Shown: positions 36,654-50,246 of the stretch, in pieces
Layout of the letters: each line of letters begins with the position of its first letter
Numbering within the stretch: the stretch's first letter is position 1
Source: Henckelia pumila
Taxonomy: Eukaryota; Streptophyta; Magnoliopsida; Lamiales; Gesneriaceae
NCBI RefSeq assembly: GCF_033568475.1
Contig: NC_133122.1
Coordinates: 186,701,449-186,765,448 of the forward strand
Reading direction: 5' to 3'
DNA: 64,000 bases
Made by a program: the position numbers and the translations under genes
Notes under the pieces: model-generated
What the model was told of the DNA's origin: nothing
Database searches by the model: none
What the model saw: the letters and a program-made list of their open reading frames with translations, nothing else

Positions 36654-39632
36654 CATACATATATATATCATACTTAAAAATAATTTTACTTAATTTAATA
36701 TAAATTTACACATTAAACATAAATAATAACGAAAGTACATGCATGCAAATAAATATCTAACATTAATTACTAAATAATAATCCATAAGATTGTCATAATA
36801 AAATTCCTAAATAATATTTCCTTGACAAAAATCCATGCAAACTTATAAAATAAATACTAAAAATCTAATAATAAAACATATGCGGAAATAAATGTTCTAG
36901 TCTCAACATAAAATTCATCTTAGAGCAATGGTCACGGGTTCTAGCCGCCTGGATACTCATACGCCCTCGCCGCCAGTCGGGAACACATTAACTTCATTAT
37001 TATTCTGCTCACCTGCACCATTTAAATCTAGAGAGCCTAGAGGCTCAGCACGTTCTATCCTTATATAACAAAATGAAACCACACACAAGCACACATCATA
37101 TAAAATACGTGGATGATAATTATACGTGCATGATCTTAAAATTATATGCATATAGACATGAATAAATAATTATAATGCTAAATCATCATGCTATAACATA
37201 ATTCATCATACTTTATAAATCTCATAAATAACTTATCATAATTTCTTAGTTCTCAACAGGTCGTATCCATGTCGGTGGCATCATAATGAGCGATTGATCA
37301 ATCTTAAACCAACGTACGCGGCGGTGGGGTTTCCACCTATGTGCTGCCACTTCACCAGCCCTCTCAGCTGGATCCATAAGCTCATCATACTTATACATCA
37401 TTAGAAAGGTCACCGGGCCCAGGTATCCCGGCCTCCAACCACATCACTTTCCACCTTCACTTCAACTTCCATAAAAATATTTTTTTCTTAACATGCAATT
37501 AAACTTATCATAAAAATTGTTACATGATGCATGAACATAAAAATTCTCATTTATTTCTTTATTTTCATGAAAATTTGTCCGTAAATATATATTTAATTTA
37601 TTTTCTTAAAAATCACACTTATATATCTAATAAAAATGCATGCATGAATTAAATATATATTTACGGACATTTATTTTTCCAAGGACTTGTTCGAGCTGCT
37701 GACCACTAGACTTAAACTCAAAAATTCCTAGACTGGCTCAAAAACCCAAAAGCCTAACCTGACCTGGCCCATTAAGCTTCATGGGCCCCCAGGCCCATGA
37801 GAAACTAATGGGCTCACTAACAACATAATTTAGGCCCATTAACTAATTAACTTAAAATTAAATTAATAAAATTATTAACTAACCATTAACTTATAAATTA
37901 AACGATAAAATTATTAAACCCGACACAACCTGGCCCAATAATTCTCATGGATCACACGGCCCATGACAAATTAGTGGACTCACTTCATTAATTATTTAAT
38001 CCCATTAACCTAGTCCAATTAATTAATTAATCAAGTCCAAACCCATTAATTGTTAATTAATCTCTTATTTAATTAAAATAAAAACACCCGAGCCTAAATA
38101 ATAAAAATCTAGACCCGGACTAAAATTATTTGACCCATCATTTTAGACCCGAACCGGACTCGAAAAGCGGAGCCCGGCCTGCCAAAACACAAGACACAAC
38201 CCTAGCTTACCTCTCCCTAAGCCCAACTCGAGGCAGCCCTGAGCGGCTTCAGAAAATCTGATCGTGCTGCCTGCTCAGGCCACCTTTGGCCGTGAAACCA
38301 CCTCTCATACTTAGCCAACACCCAGACGGTTCTAACCCAACAAATTTTACCTCAAACCGTGGTCTGTGGAAGAAGAACGAACCAAAACACTCTAGACCTA
38401 GTTTCTGCTCGCGCGCAGAACGCGAGCAGCCACTTCCGGCCGTTCGGCCGCCAATCTCCGGCAAGAACCGGCCGGAGAACCACCTGAAAAATCTTCCCCA
38501 AGGTCTTGGGGTTCTAACCTAACTGGAATCACCCTAAAATACGCTCTGTGGACCGAGAATGAGCAAATCTCCCAACCTCGCTCAACCTGCGCGACCTGCT
38601 GCGTATCAAAAGATATGGCAGGTTCCAGCCCTTTACAGCCATGAACCAGCCCTCCAAACCGACCCTAAGGACCCTAGATCAGACCCCTAACAAAGGTGCA
38701 GCAGTCCCGATCAAGCCGTGGTCAGAAAACTCGTCAACATGAGCCTTATGCATAAAAAACGTGATTACATGCATGAATCATGAATAATATCCTTAAATTC
38801 TGAAAACACATGCATTAACAAATCATTCATAGTAAAAATCAGTGTATATGATTTAAATGGTGGCCAAGAATGGATTCGAGACGTGCCTTATTGAAGATTT
38901 GAACAAAACGTTGATATCGACGCGTATCGGGCTCGCCGGGACGAACAGACCTTCAAACTAATTTAAAAACCTTGAAGAAATCGGCTAAGAGCTAGCGTTT
39001 TCTGTCAAAAGTCGTGAGAATGGTGGTGAGGAAGAAAGGGTGTCGGCTGAGTGGGGAGAGACGTAGGGTAGGGAGAAATTTGGGGTTTAATATTGGGTAG
39101 ATTAGGTAGAAAATAGGATAATAACTAATATAAATTGATTAGGTAGATAATATAACATAAATATAAGATTTTTAACTTTTAAAAATATCTACTAATCTGA
39201 TATATAATAGTAAATCACGAAATATAGAATTAAAGGATTTTTAAAGATCAATAAAAGTCATTAAAATGACTTATTTTGGCTAAAAATAAATCCTTAAATA
39301 AATATATTATTAAATACTAAAATTTTCTTGACAAAATACCTTAAAATAATATTTTAAAACTCCTAAAAATTCATAAAAGAATTTGGGTGAAAATAACATC
39401 TCGTCCGTCCACGGCCCCGCCTACGCGATCATAAAGTAAACTTTCTCAAATAAATTCATAAATCACATCATACCGATTTAAATGCCGAACCAATATTTAA
39501 AACATGCCAATAAATCACATAATTCATATAATAACATATAAAATTAATTTAACACATTTTCACTTTATTTTAAAATTATTAAATCCCCTAGTTATGCATG
39601 CGGATTTACGTGCCGAATTTCTGGGCGTTACA
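36531..39632 (-). mobile_element. Nested long LTR (gypsy-type), about 3.1 kb
   Basis: It begins TGAAACATCC and ends GGGCGTTACA, flanked by ataga and atata (4 of 5 identical, presumably a mutated target duplication). Read on the minus strand it starts TGTAACGCCC. A segment at about 37005-37045 (cacctgcaccatttaaatct, then gag.ct.gaggctca) resembles the gypsy LTR at 52180-52230, so the two are related LTRs. No polyprotein frame is seen, so I infer a solo LTR. The GC-rich stretch at 38220-38520 gives chance frames on both strands. Confidence 0.7.
36602..36650. repeat. (TA)n microsatellite
   Basis: An uninterrupted run of about 20 AT dinucleotides near the end of the nested LTR. Confidence 0.95.
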
Positions 39633-40419
39633 ATATATTTCACCTGGTTTCAACAACAATCAATCCTAATTAATTTAGTTTCATGAATTCCAGTCAATTA
39701 ATAGCCAAGAATACTTAAGTGTATTATTCCCTCTCCCGAGTGCCGAATAAAATATATCAACAACAATTCAATTCCAATATCCCTATTAAGAATCTAATTG
39801 CAATGATCAATTCAAAATAATGTTCTTTTTAAAAGCTCTGTTAAAATTATACACTCTCCCGAGCGATATAAATAATTAACAGTGTATTTTCTAATGGTCC
39901 TATTCAAAATCTCCTCTCCCGAGTGCCAGATTTCAAATAAATATAACAAATAAATTATGGATCAGATAATTAAAAAGACAATCAATTCTAGAAAAAACAA
40001 TTAATCTAGAAGAAACTCAATTCAATAAAATCAAAAATTCATGAAAGCGTCTACACCAGGTTCCATCCGACCTCTAGACTCTAAAAAATTAGTTCATAAT
40101 AAACTTCTGAATAAAACAAAACATGTTCAAAAATCCAGACATGAATTCAGAATTAAATAAATAAAAGATAAGAATCAAATCCGTCGTCGACGCCGTGTTC
40201 GGTCGACCGATCTCCGTCTTCGTTCTTCAATTAAAAGCTCAGAAATTCTTCACGTTCCAATCTTTGATTCTCTGATATTGTATATGTGTGTGGCGGCTTC
40301 CGACTCCCTATTGTCTGATGAAAAATCCCTTTTATACCGTCATGGAAAAACCCAAGAATAAAGCCCACAGATTTATTAAAAGTTTCCTTTCCGATAAAAA
40401 TCTCCAACTTCAGATTTCC

Positions 40420-40700
40420 GTCGCGCGGGCGCTCCAAAGCTCTAGGCGAGCGCGCATACACCTCTGGAATTTACTTTCTCGCCTTCACTTGACAAGCACG
40501 ATAGCTCTTCCCTTCTATCTCTTTAGCGCTAAACAAGCAATTAAGGCCCAACAATGAAAGCCCAAATTCTTTCCTTCTTTTCTGCCCTGTACGTTTCTTT
40601 TCTTCTTTTCTCCTCCTTTTTATTTTCTTTAATTCTTTTCTTTTATTTTTTCTCCATCTTTTTCTTCTTCTTCCACAATAATTTTTTTTTTCCCCATTAT
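40420..40700. repeat. GC hairpin followed by a polypyrimidine tract in the LTR
   Basis: GCGCGGGCGCTCC and GGCGAGCGCGC (about 40424-40454) can pair as a hairpin. From 40571 to 40690 the plus strand is almost all C and T (ttttcttcttttctcctcc-type). The hairpin occupies the position held by other palindromes in the related LTRs. Confidence 0.65.
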
Positions 40701-40819
40701 TTCCATAATTCTCTGCAAGCACAAAAACAACAAAACCCACACATAAATCTGCTCGAAACCAACAATTAACAATTAAAATCATATATAAATTAAGTGTATA
40801 AAATACACTTATCATGACC

Positions 40820-42098
40820 TATTTATAGGTACAAGAAATTCTTGGATATGGTAACTATGATATTACAAGGAATTGATATTATCTTGATTCTTTACCATCT
40901 CCCGAAGATTGATTATGATTTTCTCCGATCACACACTCTACGGCTATTTTCCAGAAGTTCATCCAGACGACCATTTCACCTGGATGAAACTCAATATAGA
41001 GTGAGAACAGATCCAAAATCTGAAGCTCCTTCATGAGCATCAGAAGGCGGATACCCCTTGTACTGAAGACGTTATCACTGCTTGAAGTCTCCATTCGTTG
41101 CTTGTATTTCTTCTACCGTATCTTCTCCTCCAGTAAAAGAAGTGCAACATTAAGAGATTGTAATGCAGATATCTTAGCTCGGAGAGATTCCGTCTTCTGA
41201 GACACGAAAGCTTCATACTCTCTCTTCCTTGCTTCGATTTCGACAGACATTGTGTTTAATTCTTTCCAACTTCTAGCAAGTGCATTCATTTTATAGACAC
41301 ATTCATGGATATTAAGATTCACACATAAATGCTCAATTTTTTTTTTTCAAAAACATGACATTTAAAGACAGGAATATGAAGAGACTCTCGTACGTTGGAA
41401 ATCTCTGAATACGTCTCCTCTGACAAGAAAGATCCATCGGAATCTATATAGTAGACTAGGGAAAGTCTAATCAGCAGTAGCAAAAAAACAAAGGATATTA
41501 GCAGAAGCCTATTCGCATAAAATCACAGAAGAGCACAGTTTGAGGGGGGTAACAGTGGGAAAGACAAAACAAGCAGAAGAATAGATCAGCAAATCCTTAC
41601 AAGCAGAAGAACATATCAGTAGATCCTGACCAAGTGATATCAGTAGAAGCTCACCAGTAGCACAATCAACAGCAGACAAGAACTCCATCATATTGGAAAG
41701 ATCAAACGAAACATCACGAGACATCAGAGCAGCATTGGACATCATAAGATTAATCAAGCTCTGAAGTTTTAAAATTCCTTCAGCAGAATATATACAAGAG
41801 TTGATGTGTTTCTCAAAATGGGAAAATGAAAAATTGGATCGATTTCTTAAGTTTGTCAAAACATTAAAAAGGAGAAAATTGTTAGGAATTTAATATATGA
41901 ATTTTGGTGTTTAACAAACAACTTAGCACATTAAAATTTAAGAAGTAGTAAAGCAGCAGAAGCAGAAGTACAGTAGATGAAGAAAAGAATATAAAGCAGA
42001 ACAAAAAAACTCAAGCAGAAGAAAATCAATAGCCGCTCACGAGAAACCAACAGAACCAGTTTTAACCTTTATATAAAGAAATCTACATACTACTACAC
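40820..42098. mobile_element. Remnant of a Copia-type element: internal 3' part and start of an LTR
   Basis: A purine-rich stretch (aaaaaggagaaaat) precedes TGTTAGGAATTTAATATATG at 41880, which looks like the start of a plus-strand LTR; it is cut at 42098 by the next element. The continuing sequence at 50247-50370, rich in cag/agc words like 41945-42010, could be the far side of that insertion. Minus-strand frames at 41322-41113 (a coiled-coil-like 69 residues) and 41859-41509 have no recognised domain. Assignment is tentative. Confidence 0.4.
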
Positions 42099-43290
42099 TG
42101 TGGGGACCTCGGGTTGCTAATCAAATTTTGGGGCAATTAATCACTAAACATGATTAATTAATAAATGATCAAATCATTTAAGGATTAATTAACATTAATC
42201 AAACAATAAAAGAATATTTGAACCAAGAGCTTAAAAAAAATTTAAAAAAAATTTATGCACCTCGCTCGATCGGGTAAACTCACCCGATCGAGCGAGCTTA
42301 AATCATCAGCTCTCGCGTCTGGAAAATATTTGTTCGTGCTCGATCCCACGAACTCACCCGATCGAGCGGGCCTCAAAATAAAATTATCTATTTGATAAAT
42401 CACATGTTGCACTCGATCCTAAAAGTTCATGTGATCGAGCGAGCGTGCCCTGTTCGAAAATCCGCAGATTTCTTTTGCTGTTAAACTTTGAACCTTCAAT
42501 CCAAATCATTCAAAAACCAACTTACATAACCATAAACAAATCTGATTTTCTCCAACTTCCAACTTTACAAACATGCTGGAAAGAAGATAAAACTTACATA
42601 AAATCGAAGCTCTTCGTGCGAGAATCACAACGCAACTCTCGAAATTGAAAACGGATAATCGGATCACAAGATATCAAGTTTTGAAGGGTGGAAAATGTCT
42701 TAACCTCTTTATTTCTCCTCTCTCTCGTTTCTTTCTGATAAGGGCTGAGAATTCTGATCAATTCTCATACACAGCACACGTATAAAAGGCCACTTGCAAG
42801 AAAATTACACTTTGATCCCTGAACTTTGGCCTATTTGCAAACTAGTCCCCGGACAAGCGATTTAATTCAATTTCAATCCTAAATAATTTAAGAATATTAG
42901 AATTTAAATCTAAACTCCATATATTCTCAAATTAAGTAATCTCGGATCAAAATTAAATAATTTCGGACTTATCACATTTTAGTCCTTGAACTTCTCTATA
43001 TTTGCAAATTGGTTCTTTCTCGGATTTCACCATCTCATTACATTCTATTTCATTCTCGGAACTCGGAATTTAATTCTTAAATTCCATAAATATTCAATTC
43101 AAATATTTCCATATTTTAATTTAAGAATCCCAGAATTTAAATCTCAAAATCCGTAAATTCTAAAATTAAATATTTCCAGCTCGAAAATTAAATCTGTAAT
43201 ATTCATAAATTATCCAATTGATATTTTCCCAAAATGCGGAATTTAAATATCAATGACGTAATTAAGAATTTAATCTTTCAGGGCCTTACA
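42099..43290 (-). repeat. 3' LTR of the LARD-like element (internally deleted)
   Basis: 1192 bp. It matches the outer parts of the partner LTR but lacks about 1.4 kb (47513-48945 of the partner); the junction is near 42519-42525 (aaaaaccaac|ttacataacc). Confidence 0.85.
42260..42445. repeat. Three CGATCGAGCGAG hairpins, LTR copy 1
   Basis: Arms CTCGCTCGATCGGGT/ACCCGATCGAGCGAG at about 42263-42297, then 'gctcgatcc..acccgatcgagcg' (42338-42369) and 'ctcgatcc..gatcgagcgag' (42413-42444). The same three occur in the other LTR. Confidence 0.9.
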
Positions 43291-46200
43291 ATTCCTCCCC
43301 TCTAAGGAATGATTTCGTTCTCGAAATCACATTCAATCGGAATAGAAAATCTGATAAACTGAATGATTATCTGAAGTGAGTCGCACTTCAATCATTTATT
43401 TCAAACTTTTTCTATCACTCCATATTCTCTTGATAGTTTATCTCTTCATTCTGTGTCTATTTTCTGTTGTACTTTTGCTCAGTCAAGGATTTATCACGTA
43501 CTCGATGTAGCTCAAAATCATATCAGATTCTAGCTTGACTGATTAAAATACATAGGAAGAACATCACGGATACTTCCTTATCTTATATCTGATCGTTTTG
43601 AGTTGGAGTACAATCAATTATGTTAATGGAACCCCCAACTCTATCTAACATCGTAGATATTGTAATTCATCTTTAATGATGACATATTTCTTCTGCTATA
43701 TTATTCTGCAAAGAACATATATCAAGTCTATATTGTCATCCCACTCACAGCTTCAAGATCAGTATCTATTCCTCTTTTCAATGCTATGAGTTGTAAATAT
43801 CTTTTCTGATATCTTTTCTTCCTCATTTTTCTGATCACTTCTGTAATCATATTTATTTCATTCTTCAGTAGTCACTAAATGATTTCACATTTGACCTATT
43901 CCTTTTCTGAATCACAATAAGTATCAATTATTCAGATTAGCTCAAAGACTGATCGACCTCATCTGAATATAGTTCACAGATACAAATTTAGCTGATGTTC
44001 TTCAGCTTATACTCAAGGATCACGTCACATCTATCAAATAATGCATACTAGATAAAGTATACATCAATGAGTTAAATTATCATCTCCGGATTAATACTCA
44101 CGAGAATCCATTATCAGATCATTTCTGGCATCTCTGTCAAAAGCAAACGATGCTTCAGAACAAACATGTTTCGCTGAACATTCTGTTTCAGCTTTAAAAT
44201 CATTCAATTCTCAACTTTATCTAATCTATTTTGTTCGTAATCTATACAATTCAGTCTTCACATTCTGTATTTTTCTCAAATCATATCTGGTCTGATAGTT
44301 GACACTTCAAAAATTCTATCTCAATACAAAGAATTTTTGATTTTCTTCTCATCTCATAATTAAAATCATTATCTCAAATAGTTGTCACAGGAATTATCAT
44401 CATTAAGTGGCAAAATCAATCAAATAGTATCGAATCAGATATTATAGTTCTGAGCATTCCTTGAAGCTCTGGATAGTCATCTCAGACAATCCATCGATCA
44501 AGGATGGTATAATGCAATCACATTCAACCAAACACTCAAAATTCAGAAAAATCAGTGCCATAATCTATCAAATAAACCTACATTCTCGATCTCGATCATA
44601 GATTACAATCAATGCCTGAAATCTCATAACATCAGTATCTCCTTCACAACTAGCTACTCATATCTGTATCATATCTAATACAACACATTCTTGAATTGGT
44701 TGAAATATACTCGACTTCAAATCTCAAACTCATGATGATTCGAGTAATTGGAAACGAAAAATCTTTCGAATAGTTGCTCATATTTCGACTCAACAGTTGC
44801 TAATCTGTTTTATAGATCATATAATATCTTATTTTCTATTTCATGTATTGGAAATTGAAGTATTGCAAAGTCAATTCTGTCATATCTGCTTTCAATTTCT
44901 TTCATCAGTACTGATTTCCCAATCATTCATACACTTTGGAGACACTTGAATGGATATTAATTCTGCGGTAATGTGTGTTTTTCAAAATCCGATATTCCAT
45001 ATCAAGAATATCGAGCATAATCAACAGATTATTCACTTCAATTCCATTCATTCTGATCCGTTGTCTTATCTCACATCGTGATTAGCATTCTCTATCAGTT
45101 ACGAGCCAATAATATCACGATATATGGAATCAATATATCCAATTCGATGAAAGATAACACGACAATGGCCAATGAAAATCGATTCGAAATCAAGAATCAG
45201 ATAGCATCAAAGGACATTGATCAAAGTCGGATCGTAAAATCAATTAAATTCTGGACAACAATCTTTGCTAAGTGAAAACAACTCACTTGCATTTCAAAAC
45301 TCGGGGTGAACAATCAAATCAAGACTCGATAAATCAAAGAATACGAGCCAAGGAAAAATAATCACATCAAAGGACATTGATCAAAGTTGGATCGTAAAAT
45401 CAATTAAATTCTGGACAACAATCTTTGCTAAGTGAAAACAACTCACTTGCATTTCAAAACTCGGGGTGAACAATCAAATCAAGACTCGATAAATCAAAGA
45501 ATACGAGCCAAGAAAAAATAATCACATCGGTGTTCCAAGTCCATATTAGTACTTGTTCTTCACCTCAATCGTTACCACTTAAGCAAGGGACATCAAAATT
45601 CATTTTCTTCTTCTCAAGAAGTAGAGGAGAAACATATCAGATTCATTCTCCCATTTCATTCACTCTCTCTGTGAGTCATTTCAGTTCATACATGTCCATG
45701 TAAAATTCACTCTTAGCTTCCGTCATGTAAAAGCAATATCACATCATTCAGTTTCAACTGGATTTCACCTGGTTTGCATTCTAACATCACTTCTCAAAAT
45801 TCAATCAACTTAGCATAATCAACTCATCTCAAAGCTAACTAGCTAAAAAATATTCATATCTCCATCATCATACTGCTAGAAGCATCTAGTCTAATCCCAA
45901 GTACATCGTAAATTCAATACCTTACCTGGTATATCTCAATGGTGAGCAAGAGGGATAAATCGATTCACATATTCAGGATAAAATGTTTCAAATCGCTAAC
46001 TTTGGCCTCCGAGTGTCTTACACCTTATTCCAAAGCCTACAACTGATACCTGAATTAATCAATTCAGAATGAACCAATTTAGAAGAATAGAAATTCCCTT
46101 CAAAGCTGGCGGAGTCTTACCATATCTTGAAGTGCTGTAAATTTCTGACATTCTCCATATCGAGGAATTATCATTATTTTGCTAGAGATTCGAGGTTTTC

Positions 46201-47089
46201 TGACAAAATCAAGTCAAGTATTGCTAATCAGCAACATACTAAATCTTACCTCAATCCCAGCTTAATAAATTCTTGAAGATGATAGAGCAGCTCCCTCGAT
46301 ATAGGATGGTCTCCTTGTCATCTCAATCTCATGACATCAATAGCCAAAAAGCTCTTCCGCTTATACTTCACATTTATGGAGATGCGTCATCATTTTCATG
46401 AGCTGAACCTGCAGTCAATCTTAGAAAAATATTCACAATCTGTATGCCATAATCAAGGTATACATCACCTAATCAGGTTTTAAAATTCATAATAATTCAT
46501 TGTATTGCCCGACATCGTCGCATATCTGTTCTCAAGAGTGTTCAGCTAACGGAGCAAATCAATAGGAGTTAAGTTCCATTTTTCAATTCCACTAGCTCCG
46601 ACACTGCAAATCAATGCAGTGATCTCCGTAGTTCAAATTCACATTTGCTTTCTTCACATATAGAAAATTTATCAAATGTATCAACTCGATCTTGTGATCA
46701 ACCTCATAGCCCTTTCTTCATCATCTTACCTCTGATCAAGACTCAGTTCTGATGTCTGAAGACAAATACACATGCTTCTACTCGATTCAGAGATTCAGGT
46801 AAGCATGTAAGGTCAAAGAATTCAAGTACACCTGCTACCAATCACTTCAGATATTCAGGTAGCATGTGATGGTTCAATATTACAACATGCTTTTCAACTA
46901 AAACATAGTATCATGTGATAAGTCCATAATAGGAAAGCATGTATCATACTAGCAAGTAAAGCATGTAATTCAACATGTAATTAAATCATCTCATGCTAGT
47001 ATACAAATAAGCAAGGAAGAAAACTCAATCTACCCCATTCCCTAATCATCTATCTTGGTCCAGAATTTTCTCGCTCTGATACCACCTGT
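43291..47089 (-). other. Non-coding interior of the LARD-like element
   Basis: AT-rich sequence with dense stops in all frames. It contains a 161-bp tandem duplication (45205-45526) and a row of 'agcatgt' words near 46800-46990. Nothing else is recognised. Confidence 0.65.
45205..45526. repeat. 161-bp tandem duplication
   Basis: The sequence starting 'atcaaaggacattgatcaaa' occurs at 45205 and again at 45366 with only a few differences (for example agtcgg versus agttgg). Confidence 0.95.
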
Positions 47090-49678
47090 TGTGGGGACTT
47101 CGGGTTGCTAATCAAATCTTGGGGCAATTAATCACTTAACATGATTAATTAATAAAGGATCAAATCATTTAAGTATTAATTAACATTATTCAAACAATAA
47201 AAGAATGTTTGAACCAAGAGCTTAAAAAAAAAATTAAAAAAATTTCAGCACCTCGCTCGATTGGGTAAACTCACCCGATCGAGCGAGCTTAAATCATCAG
47301 CTCTCGGGTTTGGAAAATATTTGGCCGCGCTCGATCCCACGAACTCACCCGATCGAGCGGGCCTCAAAATCAAATTCTATGTTTGATAAAATCATATGCC
47401 GCGCTCGATCCTACGAGTTCATGCGATCGAGCGAGTGTGCCCTGTACGAAAATTCGCAGATTTCTTTTGATGTCAAACTTTGAACCTTCAATCCAAATCA
47501 TTCAAAAACCAACTCAAATCATGGTTTATAAAATTTGAAACATGCATATGTACATATATGAAGTCTCAAGCATATAAACATGCATTTATTACATCAAACG
47601 AATCATTTAAAAAGCGTTACCATACACAACTACATCGAGTTGCATAAGTGCACTTCAAATCAATATAGTTCTAACATGTTTGATGTTTCTAGACTACACA
47701 ACTAAAACCCAAGTCCTCACTTGCTAAACTCTCTCCCAAGCTGTCAATGTCATCTTTGACTAGCTCATGTCCCACCTGTTGTCATGCACACATACAAAAT
47801 AAGACAACAGCCGGATAAACTCCGGTGAGAATATAATTCCCAGTATAAAAGACATATACATGCGTTAAAATATAAACATGTCAATTCTAGCCATTTCAAT
47901 TCAAGGATAGAATACTATAACACATATATCAATTCGAAACATATCAATCAAGACTTCAAATCATACTTCAAATCAAAAGATTTATATAGCGCGCTATCAA
48001 GAATTGATTCACATCAAATCACTGCTATCAAGATTCGTATCCGATCTTGACATGAATATTCATCTATCGTCGTCATATCTGACTCGAAAATAAGGTTCAT
48101 CAAACCTTGGCATTAGAATCAATTCATATATCATATCATATCAAAATCAAAATCAAAGATCCACTACCTGTGATGGATCGACAATAACATAAGTTTTAAC
48201 TCAAGAACAAGTAATTAAACAAGCATGTGATTTGTTCGGGATAACTCAAGAATCATCATTCTCGAGTATCGAATCCCTGACTCCCGATGTCATCTTATAC
48301 CTTTCGTTTTGTTGAATCGTAATTGCTTCAAATCTGAACATCTCACAAACTCTGCTCAAGTTCATCATCTCAACTTCAAGGTAGAAATTCACAACCTTTG
48401 TTCAAACTTCTATCAATTTGAACTAAACTTCTCGAGCTCAATGGCCTTCATTCCTAATCTGAAATGAAGTGTTTACAAGCCATTTATATCAGCAAGAACT
48501 CAATTCAAACTCAGCTCAATCACAGATAATTCAATACTAGCCAATTCTTGACTAGACGGCATGACGGTTAAACTTCGGCAATAGTAATTCATTGCTATCA
48601 ACTCTATCATTCAAATATACTTCACCTACACCTCATATGAGCCATAATACATCATATATCAGCTACAACAGTAGGTATAGAATCGAAGATAACTTCTGCA
48701 AATCATAGCAATGGCAACCGACGACATAACGGAATAAAATCGGATAACCGAAACAATTATCGAACTCGAATATCAATTTCCTATCAGCATCTATCATATA
48801 AAACCAGCAAGAATACATCCAAAATCTCAGTCTATAAGATGTACAAGGGTTCGAACTAATGCTGGAAATCATAACAAATGAATATGTTGTCCGTTTCCGA
48901 TTCGGTGCCGATAGAATGATCAATAGAAGCTCACGAATACATAACCATAATCAAATCTGATTTTCTCCAACTTCCAACTTTAAAAACATGCTGGAAATAA
49001 GATAAAACTTACATAGAATCGAAGCTCTTCGTGCGAGAATCACAACGTAACTCTCGGAATGGAAAACGGATAATCGGATCACAAGATATCAAGTTTTGAA
49101 GGGTGGAAAATGTCTTAACCTCTTTATTTCTCCTCTCTCTCGTTTCTTTCTGATAAGGGCTGAGAATTCTGATCAATTCTCATACACAGCACACGTATAA
49201 AAGGCCACTTGCAAGGAAATTACACTTTGGTCCCTGAACTTTGGCCTATTTGCAAACTAGTCCCCGGACAAGCGATTTAATTCAATTTCAATCCTAAATA
49301 ATTTACCATATATTCTCAAATTAAGTAATCTCGGATCAAAATTAAATAATTTCGGACTTATTGCATTTTAGTCCTTGAACTTTTCTATATTTGCAAATTG
49401 GTCCTTTCTCGGATTTCACCATCTCATTACATTCTCTTTCATTCTCGGAACTCGGAATTTAATTCTTAAATTCCATAAATATTTAATTCAAATATTTTCA
49501 TATTTTAATTTAAGAATCCCAGAATTTAAATCTCAAAATCCGTAAATTCTCAAATTAAATATTTCCAGCTCGAAAATTAAATCTGTAATTTTCATAAATT
49601 ATCCAATTGATATTTTTCCAAAATTCGAAATTAAATATCAATGACATAATTAAGAATTTAATCTTTCAGGGCCTTACA
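47090..49678 (-). repeat. 5' LTR of the LARD-like element (full length)
   Basis: 2589 bp, preceded on the minus strand by a second copy of the internal 3' end (49679-50246). It includes three GC-rich hairpins at 47250-47440 and the 1.4 kb missing from the partner LTR. Confidence 0.85.
47250..47440. repeat. Three CGATCGAGCGAG hairpins, LTR copy 2
   Basis: Equivalent to 42260-42445. Sequence changes between the copies are partly in the loops and linkers; the 3' arms (gatcgagcgag) are kept. Confidence 0.9.
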
Positions 49679-50246
49679 ATTCCTCCCCTCTAAGAAATAA
49701 TTTCGTCCTCGAAATCACATTCAATCGAAATAGCAAATCTGATAAACTGAATGATTATCTGAAGTGAGTCGCACTTCAATCATTTATTTCAAACTTTTTC
49801 TATCACTTCATATTCTCTTGATAGTTTATCTCTTCATTCTGTGTTTATTTTCTGTTGTACTTTTGCTCAGTCAAGGATTTATCACGTACTCGATGTAGCT
49901 CAGAATCATATCAGATTCTGGCTTGACTGATTAAAATACATAGGAAGAACATCACGGATACTTCCTTATCTTATATCTGATCGTTTTGAGTTGGAGTACA
50001 ATAAATTCTGTTAATGGAACCCCCAACTCTATCTAACATCGTAGATATTGTAATTCATCTTTAATGATGACATATTTCTTTTGCTATATTATTCTGCAAA
50101 GAACATATATCAAGTCTATATTGTCATCTCACTCACAGCTTCAAGATCAGTATATATTTCTCTTTTCAATGCTATGAGTTGTAAATATTTTTTCTGATAT
50201 ATTTTCTTCCTCATTTTTTTGATCATTTCTGTAATCATATTTATTT
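49679..50246 (-). mobile_element. Second copy of the LARD internal 3' end with polypurine tract
   Basis: It repeats 43291-43858 at high similarity (for example 'cctcccctctaag', 'cagtcaaggatttatcac', 'tctatctaacatcgtagat') and stops abruptly after 'catatttatttca'. So the right LTR is followed by a fragment of another copy: LTR, interior, LTR, partial interior. Confidence 0.85.

Larger units (their letters stand above)
36287..40814 (-). mobile_element. Solo LTR, reverse orientation, split by a nested insertion
   Basis: It begins TGTTGTGAAAATTACTC and ends ATACACTTATCA, with a perfect 5-bp target duplication, tgacc, at 36282-36286 and 40815-40819. The outer pieces (36287-36530, 39633-40814) total about 1.43 kb and match 1349-5529 in order. 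No coding region lies between the ends apart from the nested LTR, so it is a solo LTR. Confidence 0.85.
42099..49678 (-). mobile_element. Non-coding LTR retrotransposon (LARD-like), reverse orientation
   Basis: LTRs lie at 42099-43290 and 47090-49678, both running on the plus strand from TGTGGGGAC to GGGCCTTACA. A Met-tRNA-type primer-binding site (GGTGGTATCAGAGCGAG on the minus strand, about 47069-47085) adjoins the inner edge of the right LTR, and a purine tract (AGAGGGGAGGAATT) adjoins the inner edge of the left one, so the element runs on the minus strand. The 3.8-kb interior (43291-47089) has no frame over about 65 residues and no polyprotein motif. Long LTRs, intact priming sites and a non-coding interior define a LARD. 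Confidence 0.8.

Noticed and set aside
38220..38530. Overlapping 70-80-residue frames on both strands with better GC content
   Set aside because: They lie inside a long LTR, overlap each other on opposite strands and match no domain I know.
40471..40815. A minus-strand Lys/Arg-rich frame of 114 residues
   Set aside because: It is the translation of a polypyrimidine tract in an LTR.
41113..41322. A minus-strand coiled-coil-like frame of 69 residues as a host gene
   Set aside because: It lies in a retroelement remnant with no promoter, splice context or known homologue. Left inside the element annotation.
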